Shown here piece by piece: positions 7,423 to 13,881 of a stretch of DNA of 13,881 nt (position 1 is its first letter; every line of letters begins with the position of its first letter). The notes under the pieces are model-generated. The model had not been told where the DNA came from. It ran no database searches and saw nothing but the letters and a program-made list of their open reading frames with translations. A program made the translations under genes and the position numbers. This DNA is from Granulicella sp. (GTDB taxonomy: Bacteria; Acidobacteriota; Terriglobia; Terriglobales; Acidobacteriaceae). The stretch is taken from the NCBI GenBank assembly GCA_003133205.1, contig PKWK01000005.1:1-13881 (forward strand), in the 5' to 3' direction.

Positions 7423-10400
7423 CTAGAAGTTGAACCTTCCCGCAAACTGAAAGTCTCGCGAGCTGTTTGCTTGGCTGCTGACTGTTCCAAAGCTTGAACT
7501 GGCAGCGTTAGTTGACGGCAGGGTCGTACCGATGCCACCGAACAGCACGTTGTTATCCACGTTGAAGACATCGGCCTGAAGGACGAACTGGGACCCTTCG
7601 CGCCACAATTTGAACGTGCGGCGCACGCTCAGGTTAAGCGTTGAGACGCCGGGGCCGAAGAGATTGTCCGCGCCGCTGCGTGCTATGTTGCCGATCTGAT
7701 AGGTTGTGGGCACTGTAAAGGCACTGGGATTGATGAACTTGACGCTGCCTACTGTGGCCGCCGTCACGCCATGACCCCATCCGCCATTCTGACGAGCGGT
7801 GCCGCTGAAGCCTGATGCGTAACTCGGCATGCAGGTTCCAAGCCCCACCGCCTGGCAACCCGAGCCGACAATGTTCAGCGGGCTCCCGGATGCATAGGTA
7901 AAGATGCCGGACAATATCCAGTCCGACTCCAGCTTTTTCACCAACCACTGGCCGCTGCCCTTGCCGAACGGGAGTTCGTAGACACCGAACGCACTCAGAA
8001 CCTGCGGCTCTTCCCCGGCGCCCAGCGAACGATCGATGCGATCCTGCTTCCAAGCCTTGCCATCGGTGGTAACACCGGCGGGAATGGCGTAGCCGGTCCG
8101 GAAGGTTCCGGTGTCGTCGATCTCCTTGCTGTACGTGTAGTTCACCGTGTAAGACAGCCCATGCGCGGGACGCTGCGCGAGAGTAACCTGCACCGAATTG
8201 AAGTCGGCGTTGGATACGTTGCCCCACAAGTCGGTTACGCCACTGTACTGAGGGAACGGATTCAGCATGCCCTGAATGGTGCCGTTTGCGGAGCCGAAGT
8301 TGCTGTAGGGCAACTGCACGCCCGGCACGATGGCCTGCGCCTCACTCAGGTAGGTTTTTCCGGTTGCCGGATCGATGCTGTTCGGCAATTTAGTCAAGAG
8401 CGACCCGAGTACCTCATACTTAGGGTCCAACTGATTGACGTAATACCCGCGGGCAGTCTCGGCGCTCCATAAGAAGTGCGACTCGCTGCCCGAGTAACTG
8501 ACGGACGCGGTAATGTCCCGGGTGAGCGCCCGCTGGAAGCCGAGGCTCCAGTTCTCGGAATAGGGGGCACGGCCGCCCACGATGGGATCAGCATAGGTGA
8601 TGCTGCTCGGGGTGATGGCGACGCCGGCGGAGTTAATGTAATTCCCCGAATTAACTATGGGACTGATGTTCGGCGCCGTTGAGTAAGCGGGAAAGGCCGT
8701 ATTGCTGAGCGCTCCGATGTTGGAGTTGAGGTAAAACGCCGGAATGCCTCCCTGTCCGGAGCTGAGAAATGAGGGATTGGCGCTGAGCCCCAACTGCCCC
8801 GATCCATTGGTTGCACCCGACGCGCCGCCCACGCCGCCGCCATGGGAGTAGGTGATGTTGAAGGTGCCCCGAACCACGGTCTTGTTATTTAGCAGGTAGG
8901 CGAATCCCACGCGAGGCCCGAGGTTTTTCAGATACTCGTGAACCGGTGTCCGGCACTGACAACTGTCGGTGCCGTTGCCGGCGAATTGAAGAGCTCCCGG
9001 CGTTCCAGTTGCGGGATTGATGAGTACGGCATTCAGGAACGACCATCTGTTCTGCGCTTCCTTGAATGGCTGGAACAGGTCCCAAGCGGAGGCCCAAGTT
9101 CACGGTCAAGCGGGCATTCGGCCGGTAATCATCGGCAATCCAGGGAGAGAAGTTGTAAAACCGGGAGCCAAGGGTGCTGAACGGCTGAACGCTCACGCTG
9201 GTCGAGTTCACTGCTCCCATCAGGAAACTCGCATACGAGTTGCCGGTATTGGTCGACTGAATGGTGCCGGCGCTGTTGTAGCCGGAAGTTTCCGTGTTAG
9301 CAAAAGCAAGCGACAATGGAGCGCTCTGCGTGGCGAAGCTGGATTGGTTTGTATTTTCCCACTGGTAATCTCCGCCGAAGGTGAAAGAGTGCTTATTGCG
9401 CGTCCATTGAACGTTATCCATCGCCACATAGGTGTTTTCATACTGGCCGTAGCCATTCTGGCTGCTCCACGCGGTCGGCGAGTCCGCAGCACCGCTGAAG
9501 GAGACTCCCGGAAAAGTCAGCGAAGCCTGCCCCTGAGGCAGATTGCCGATTCCAACACCGCCCGGCCCGGCCTCATATTGAGCGACACTCAATGTCGGAT
9601 TTCCCACGGTCACCCAATCGCGCAGATACGCATACTTGATTTGATTCACAAGATGGGGACTGAAGACATATGTATCTTCGACGATGTTCGATGTAGTCTT
9701 CGTGGTCACATACACGGCATTGACGTAGGGCGGAGGAAGCACGATGGTTCCCGCCGACTGATTGAAGTCGAGTCCGGGGTAAGCATGAACGCCAGTATTG
9801 TTGATGATGGAGGCTCTGTTATTGTCCGAAAGATTGATGTCGACCCTGCCGGTCAAGAACCAGCTGAGATTTCCACTGGATTGTCCCGCGAGGTAGTTGT
9901 TATTGAGGGCGCTGTTGCTGGGCGCAGGTAGAAATTTTTGCATGTACTGCGCCATCGGCGAAATCTCGCCGGCCGGAATTACATTGGGCGTCGCAGTACC
10001 GTTCTTGGCCCCCATGAACTGGTATGTGCATGCTTTGCCTCCGTTCGCTGCAGTACACGCGGCAAGAGTGGTCGGGTCATAGATCGGATAGGGAAACGCC
10101 GTGAAGTCTCCCGTGAGTTCCTGCGTCGTGGGCACGGTTAGAAGGCCGGGCTTGACTCCGGCGGTATTGCGGTAGCCGCCGTAGGAGGCGAAGAAGAATA
10201 CCTTTTGCCTCTTGATGGGTCCGCCCACGGTAATTCCATATTCGTTCTGGTGCTCGGGTGGTTTGGGCGCCTGCACGGTTTGGCCCGCGGCATTCTTTTG
10301 TGTCGCGGCCGGAGCAAAAAATCCCCACGTATCGAAGAGGGTATTCCGGACGTAATCGTAGACGCTTCCGTGATATTGGTTGGTTCCCTGCTTGATCTCG

Positions 10401-11170
10401 TAGCTCTGCACCCCCATGCCCTGAAATTCGACGGGAGCGCCGTTGGAAATCACCTGAAACTGACTGACGGCGTCTACCGACACACCGACCGTCATCGAGC
10501 GCACATCTCCCTGACCGAGGGTGGTCTCCGGTATGCCTTCGATATAGACCTCATCGACTCTTCCCTTATCGGAGCCCTGACCATTGAAGATGCCGGAAGT
10601 GCCTCCGGCCTGGACGCCTGGCATGAGGTAGAGAAAACTCGTCGGATTCCGCTGTGCACCGTTCATGGACAGCGGCAGTGCGGCGTAGGTTTTTTCCTCC
10701 ATTGTCTCGCTCAGGGTCCCGCTGGTCGTTTCAAGCGCGGGGGGCGCCGTACTCACGGTGACCTGTTCTGTCTGCGCGCCGAAGTGGACCGTCAGATTCA
10801 GGCCCGTCACGCTTATCGCGTTCACGACGATATTTTGCTGCGCAAGCGTCTGGAAACCGGTCGCTTGAACGGTCACGGTGTAATTACCCGGAGGCAGAGG
10901 GGAGATCAAATACTGACCCGATTCCCCCGTGGTACGCGTGGTTCTCACTTGCGTCGAATCGTTGGTAGCGATGACAGCGGCCTTCGGGATGACAGCTCCA
11001 GTCGAGTCCGTCACAGTCCCCTGAATCCCGCCCGCTCCGCCGATCTGCGCCATAAGGGGATAAGACATTAGCGCGCTGAGCAGTAGCATCACGAAAGTCG
11101 TAACGAGCCCTGCATGTCGCTTGGGGAAATTGCGCGTAACTTTTGTCGATTGTCTATCCATTGTTCGCAT
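7423..11170 (-). pseudogene. Oar-like TonB-dependent outer-membrane receptor with carboxypeptidase-regulatory-like domain, split by a one-base insertion
   Basis: The ATG at 11170 follows a strong GGAGG with 8-base spacing. Residues 1-42 hold a signal peptide (ending SYPLMAQ). Residues about 47-125 are a carboxypeptidase-regulatory-like/Cna-B-type domain (GIQGTVTDSTGAVIPKAAV, then LPPGNYTVTVQATGFQ). A plug domain follows, then a long beta-barrel ending in a terminal Phe (QFAGRFNF), as expected for Bam-dependent insertion. The role is energised import of oligosaccharides or other large substrates across the outer membrane. The frame breaks at 9084-9085. The barrel motif should read NARLTVNLGLRWDLFQPF, but an extra base (AA on the plus strand) gives LRLGPVP and a stop at 8885. 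Deleting it joins both halves into one 1248-residue reading frame. Either the gene is inactive or the base is a sequence error. It would be the import partner of the glycosidase next door. Confidence 0.85.
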
Positions 11171-11292
11171 CTTTCTTGCCTCCGAAAGTTTGGTTGATCA
11201 GGACAATCATTCCAATGAGAGCGGTTCTGCCATGATTTGGGTAAAGTCATTCCCGATACGAAACTGTTTCTGCATGCCGACGATGAATCGAG

Positions 11293-11322
11293 ACTCTATT
11301 CGTATGAATCAGCAACTGTCAA
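11293..11322 (-). promoter_or_regulatory. Predicted promoter of the receptor gene, touching the IS end
   Basis: On the minus strand a perfect TTGACA (11322-11317) is followed after 18 bases by TAGAGT (11298-11293), a 4-of-6 match to the -10 consensus. This leaves a leader of roughly 120 bases before the receptor ATG. The -35 box lies only two bases from the left end of the insertion sequence at 11325, so anything that acted upstream of it has been displaced. Consensus match only. Confidence 0.4.
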
Positions 11323-11324
11323 GA

Positions 11325-11344
11325 GAGAGTGTGCAAAGTTGTGG
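11325..11344 (+). repeat. Left terminal inverted repeat of the IS
   Basis: GAGAGTGTGCAAAGTTGTGG, identical over 20 bases to the reverse complement of 12744-12763. Confidence 0.9.
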
Positions 11345-11385
11345 GGCGGGTTAATCTCTTGGGATGAAATGGACAAATCAAGCTG

Positions 11386-12738
11386 GTGGCTGAGGTGGTT
11401 CCAGGCAGCCCAGTCGAACACGAGGTGGGCTCGATTGAGCGGACGGAGGAAGTCTCTCCGGCCACTGTGGGCCTGACGATAGCTGAAGGCAAAGCGTTGC
11501 TTGCAAGTCTCCAGTCGCAAATTGTAACCGAGCAGATTCAACGGTATGTTTCCAGCGTCAAGGCTTGCCCGGAATGCGGCAAGGCATTTCGCACGAAGGG
11601 CTATTACCGGTCGACTCTTCGTTCTGTATACGGGAAAGTCGGCGTGCGTATCCGGCGACTAAGAAAATGCCCTTGCTCTGGATCGGATAAGGAAAGCTTC
11701 TCGACGCTGTTCACGAACAGGAGCCCCATCACGCCAGAGCTGCGGTATCTGACGGCCAAGATAGCTGCATTGCTACCTTTTCGAAAGGTCACTGACTTTC
11801 TCGGCGAGCTTCTCCCTTTGTCCACCCAGACAACCGCCAGCACCATTCGTAACCGAACGATGAAGGTAGGCAGGCGGCTTGAGAAGTCGGCGGAACTCCT
11901 CGCTACTGCCACGTCGGGCGGGTCCTGCAAACAACTGGTAGTCGGCTTCGATGGTGGGTACATCAGGAATCGACACCAGCGACCGGAACGGAACTTTGAG
12001 GTCGTTGCCGGCAAGGCGTTGGACCGTGACGGGCATGCCTCACGCTTTGCTTTTGTGCGCAACGGAGGTTCCGAGGCGGTGAGCGCCGTCGGTCTTGCCT
12101 TGCGGCGATGCGGAGTCAACGAATCCACTTCGGTCACAGTTCTCACCGATGGCGATGCCGGTCTGCGGGCGATCCACCAGCAAGTTGCGCCACATGCTGA
12201 CCATATATTGGACTGGTTCCACATTGCGATGAGATTTTCGAATCTCCAGCAGCTTGCGAAAGGCATAAACTCTGCTGCTGATAGCGGGAAGCGCAGTCAT
12301 GCGCTGGCTGAGATCGACCGGGCGAAGTGGCGCCTTTGGAATGGCCTCACCGAGCGGGGAATCATAGGCTTGGTGCATCTTGGGCAATGGGCGCAGGCTG
12401 AGTGTTTCGACCATATCCCTTCATTGAATAAGCTAGCGCGAACGCTTTCGGACACGATTCGCTACCTGGAATTGAACGCCGATTCCATGCCCGATTATGG
12501 AAAGCGCTGCCGGGCAGGACAACGGATCTCAACCGGGTTCGTCGAGTCGGCGGTCAATGAGATCGTCGCGAAGCGGATGGTGAAGAAACAACAGATGCGA
12601 TGGAACCGGTACACCGTCCAGAGCTTTCTCGACGTTCGCATTCATGTGCTCAATGGCACTTTGGAAGATGCATTCCGTCACTGGCACAAAGGCTTTCGGC
12701 CGGTCGCGGACCAAACCGAATTGGCGCTCTCAGCATGA
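11386..12738 (+). CDS. ISKra4-family transposase
   Basis: 450 residues from GTG at 11386. It has a zinc-ribbon-like CPECGKAF (C61, C64) paired with CPC (C95, C97), then an RNase H-fold DDE domain: VVGFDGG (D189), TVLTDGDAGL (D255/D257), the ISKra4/IS256-like DWFHIAMRF block (276-284), and STGFVESAVNEIVAKRM (E387). It catalyses transposition of the element. Family proteins usually start about seven residues earlier. An ATG at 11364 reads MKWT and then hits a stop, but removing one A from AAA at 11375-11377 gives MKWTIKLVAEVVPGSPVEHE in frame with the rest (457 residues). So either the GTG is used, or a one-base insertion has damaged the original start. A programmed frameshift is less likely because no obvious slippery heptamer is present. 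Confidence 0.85.
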   Translation: MAEVVPGSPVEHEVGSIERTEEVSPATVGLTIAEGKALLASLQSQIVTEQIQRYVSSVKACPECGKAFRTKGYYRSTLRSVYGKVGVRIRRLRKCPCSGSDKESFSTLFTNRSPITPELRYLTAKIAALLPFRKVTDFLGELLPLSTQTTASTIRNRTMKVGRRLEKSAELLATATSGGSCKQLVVGFDGGYIRNRHQRPERNFEVVAGKALDRDGHASRFAFVRNGGSEAVSAVGLALRRCGVNESTSVTVLTDGDAGLRAIHQQVAPHADHILDWFHIAMRFSNLQQLAKGINSAADSGKRSHALAEIDRAKWRLWNGLTERGIIGLVHLGQWAQAECFDHIPSLNKLARTLSDTIRYLELNADSMPDYGKRCRAGQRISTGFVESAVNEIVAKRMVKKQQMRWNRYTVQSFLDVRIHVLNGTLEDAFRHWHKGFRPVADQTELALSA

Positions 12739-12743
12739 TCACA

Positions 12744-12763
12744 CCACAACTTTGCACACTCTC
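12744..12763 (-). repeat. Right terminal inverted repeat of the IS
   Basis: CCACAACTTTGCACACTCTC on the plus strand, a perfect 20-base partner of the left end. It begins five bases after the transposase stop codon. Confidence 0.9.
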
Positions 12764-12775
12764 CACCCCTAGTCC

Positions 12776-12824
12776 GGCCTGGATCAAGTTCCGATTTTGG
12801 GTCATAAGGAGAAATCTGGGTCAG
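12776..12824. repeat. Possible remnant of an IS21-type terminus
   Basis: GGATCAAGTTCCGATTTTGG leads into two direct copies of TGGGTCA (12798-12804 and 12817-12823), 19 bases apart. Repeated TGGGTCA-like blocks next to GGATCAA are characteristic of IS21-family ends, where the IstA transposase binds multiple sites. No istA or istB is present. Too short to be sure. Confidence 0.25.
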
Positions 12825-12839
12825 TAGGAAACTCTCCCC

Positions 12840-12868
12840 TTGATTTGTCCGGCCAGTGGCCGTACATT
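12840..12868 (+). promoter_or_regulatory. Predicted promoter of the toxin-antitoxin operon
   Basis: TTGATT (12840-12845) and TACATT (12863-12868) are spaced by exactly 17 bases, each matching its consensus at 4 of 6 positions. The start would fall close to the AGGAGG ribosome-binding site at 12875-12880, so the true -10 may be slightly different. Confidence 0.4.
12850..12862. promoter_or_regulatory. Palindromic operator candidate inside the toxin-antitoxin promoter
   Basis: CGGCCA-G-TGGCCG is a perfect 6-bp inverted repeat around one central base. It lies between the predicted -35 and -10 boxes, where a bound ribbon-helix-helix dimer would block RNA polymerase. DUF1778 antitoxins of the TacA type repress their own operons, so this is the natural binding-site candidate. 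Seen: the palindrome and its position. Inferred: binding. Confidence 0.45.
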
Positions 12869-12888
12869 ATTTATAGGAGGACTTCGCC

Positions 12889-13182
12889 ATGCCAGCCGCA
12901 GAACCGGTTACACGCCAACGCGCTGAGCGCCTGGAAGCTCGCACGACACGCGAGAACAAGAACCTTTGCCAGAGGGCTGCGGAGCTCGAAGGACGCACGC
13001 TGAGCGACTTCGTCGTGAATAGCGCGGTAGAGGCGGCGAAGCGCTCCATCCGTGAGACTGAATTGTTGGCACTGACAGTGCGAGACAGGACGGCATTTGT
13101 TACGGCACTGCTAGGTTCTGTGCCGGCACCAAATGCCCGCTTGCGTAAGGCTGCTGAGCGTCACCAGCAAATACTCGGGTGA
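12889..13182 (+). CDS. DUF1778 ribbon-helix-helix antitoxin (TacA-like)
   Basis: 97 residues; ATG preceded by a perfect AGGAGG with 8-base spacing. Residues about 13-52 form the ribbon-helix-helix DNA-binding domain (RLEARTTRENKNLCQRAAEL, then GRTLSDFVVNSAVEAAKR). Residues 55-97 form the flexible toxin-wrapping tail (ETELLALTVRDRTAFVTALL, then PAPNARLRKAAERH). It should bind and neutralise the acetyltransferase encoded immediately downstream and, with it, repress the operon at the palindrome at 12850-12862. Its stop overlaps the toxin start by 4 bases (GTGA), which indicates translational coupling. Length and order match known TacA/AtaR-type antitoxins. Confidence 0.92.
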   Translation: MPAAEPVTRQRAERLEARTTRENKNLCQRAAELEGRTLSDFVVNSAVEAAKRSIRETELLALTVRDRTAFVTALLGSVPAPNARLRKAAERHQQILG

Positions 13183-13694
13183 ACTCGTCGGCTTCTGACT
13201 TTCATATCGAGCCGCTAAGCGGCGATCACGATCGGACGGCGTTCTCCTGTGAGGCGGCACCCCTTGAGCGTTATCTCAAGGAGCAGGCCGGCCAGGAGGC
13301 GCGCAAGAATATCGCGGCCACTTTTGTGCTGCTTGCGGACGATAACCGGATCGCCGGCTATTACACGCTGTCCTCGACGAATATTCCGGTAGATGACCTG
13401 CCGCCCGAGCTGGTGAAGAAACTCAGGCTGCCACGCTATCCGCAGCTCCCGGCAACGCTGCTCGGGCGCTTGGCGCGCCATTCAGCCTTTCGCGGCCAGG
13501 GCATCGGTGAATTGCTGCTGCTCGATGCCCTTAAGCGGGCTTACACTCTCAGCAAACAGATCGCCTCGCTAGCGGTTGTTGTCGATGCCAAGGATGAACG
13601 AGCCGTCCGGTTCTACAAGGATTTTGGCTTCGAGCCGTTTCCGGATTCACCGGACCGGTTGTTCATTCGAATGGATACGATCGTTAAGCTATGA
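13179..13694 (+). CDS. GNAT acetyltransferase toxin (TacT/AtaT-like)
   Basis: 171 residues from GTG at 13179. The fold follows the small GNAT toxin pattern: early FSCEAAPLERYL with EARKNIAATFVL, then IAGYYTLSS (strand pair), then LPRYPQLPATLLGRLA. The acetyl-CoA pyrophosphate loop is R105-G-Q-G-I-G110 (consensus R/Q-x-x-G-x-G/A), and Y146 in RFYKDFGF is the conserved tyrosine thought to act as general acid. Known relatives acetylate the amino group of aminoacyl-tRNAs and stop translation; which tRNA is targeted here cannot be read from sequence. All key residues are present, so it is probably active. It forms an operon with the antitoxin gene through a 4-base overlap. Its place beside IS remnants fits a horizontally acquired module. 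Confidence 0.92.
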   Translation: MNSSASDFHIEPLSGDHDRTAFSCEAAPLERYLKEQAGQEARKNIAATFVLLADDNRIAGYYTLSSTNIPVDDLPPELVKKLRLPRYPQLPATLLGRLARHSAFRGQGIGELLLLDALKRAYTLSKQIASLAVVVDAKDERAVRFYKDFGFEPFPDSPDRLFIRMDTIVKL

Positions 13695-13881
13695 GGTCGG
13701 CTGGACGTTGAGTGTTCAAGTGCCCCTGGCCGAAAAGTCGACGCAGATTGTGATGGCCTGCCGCTGCGGGCGGGAGAAGATCCTGGCTCTTGGGCCTGTG
13801 CGCTACTTGCTACTCGCTGAAGCGGCATGACGAGGAGTATTTCGAAGGGCTTCGGGAAGCCGTTCAGGCCAACACGGCTAT
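13695..13881. other. Unassigned right edge
   Basis: No recognised gene. One plus-strand frame stays open to the window edge and contains SLKRHDEEYFEGLREAVQAN, which looks protein-like (acidic-amphipathic, no stops after about 13760). It could be the start or a fragment of a gene continuing outside the window, but no start with a ribosome-binding site is visible and I do not recognise the family. Confidence 0.2.

Larger units (their letters stand above)
11325..12763 (+). mobile_element. ISKra4-family insertion sequence, 1439 bp
   Basis: The element is bounded by perfect 20-bp terminal inverted repeats (11325-11344 and 12744-12763) around a single transposase gene. Its length is typical for compact ISKra4 elements. 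Pairing stops exactly outside both repeats (A at 11324; G, read inward, at 12764). No convincing target duplication is visible between the left flank (TGTCAAGA) and the right flank (CACCCCTA). It separates the receptor promoter from the toxin-antitoxin region. Confidence 0.85.

Noticed and set aside
9017..9931. 304-codon plus-strand frame opposite the receptor
   Set aside because: Antisense shadow of the receptor beta-barrel; no homology-like motifs.
10205..11071. 288-codon plus-strand frame opposite the receptor N-terminus
   Set aside because: Antisense to the clearly recognisable carboxypeptidase-regulatory-like and plug domains.
11315..12772. Target-site duplication around the ISKra4 element
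   Set aside because: The flanks (TGTCAAGA and CACCCCTA) do not match at any useful length.
13740..13881. Partial gene running off the right edge
   Set aside because: Protein-like stretch but no start signal and no family recognised; kept only as an unassigned segment.

Overview
The window looks like an accessory part of a chromosome from an Acidobacteriota-type soil bacterium. This rests on gene content, not on a database match: a very long TonB-dependent receptor with an N-terminal carboxypeptidase-regulatory-like domain (the Oar-like type abundant in Acidobacteria), a large secreted DUF4450-type glycosidase, a Tat-exported DapA-family protein and a GH2 beta-galactosidase tail, all in moderately GC-rich DNA. 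No rRNA, tRNA or CRISPR array was seen.

Layout. (1) 1-1322: promoter, Tat-signal DapA-family lyase gene with a one-base insertion near its 3' end, then two hairpins. (2) 1488-2521, minus strand: a scrap yard made of a GH2 C-terminal remnant, a fragment of an unidentified (START-like?) protein and a decayed IS66 tnpA end, joined to each other. (3) 2611-11170, minus strand: the core of a carbohydrate-use locus, with a TonB-dependent receptor gene (split by a one-base insertion), an unusual regulator joining an IclR-type winged helix to a periplasmic-binding-protein sensor, and a 1136-residue secreted glycosidase only 39 bases downstream of the regulator. (4) 11325-12763: an ISKra4-family insertion sequence with perfect 20-bp terminal inverted repeats, abutting the -35 box of the receptor promoter. 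(5) 12776-12824: a possible IS21-type end. (6) 12840-13694: a DUF1778 (ribbon-helix-helix) antitoxin and GNAT toxin pair with its own promoter and a palindromic operator candidate. (7) 13695-13881: nothing recognised.

How it could work together (inference): the receptor would import an oligosaccharide through the outer membrane, the glycosidase and perhaps the former GH2 enzyme would trim it, the Tat-exported DapA-like protein may act on a released sugar acid or keto acid, and the IclR/PBP regulator would sense the sugar. The locus appears to be decaying or poorly sequenced: the DapA-like gene, the receptor and the transposase each carry exactly one extra base in a short run, and the GH2 and START-like pieces carry 5- and 2-base insertions. 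The glycosidase, the regulator and the toxin-antitoxin genes are intact.
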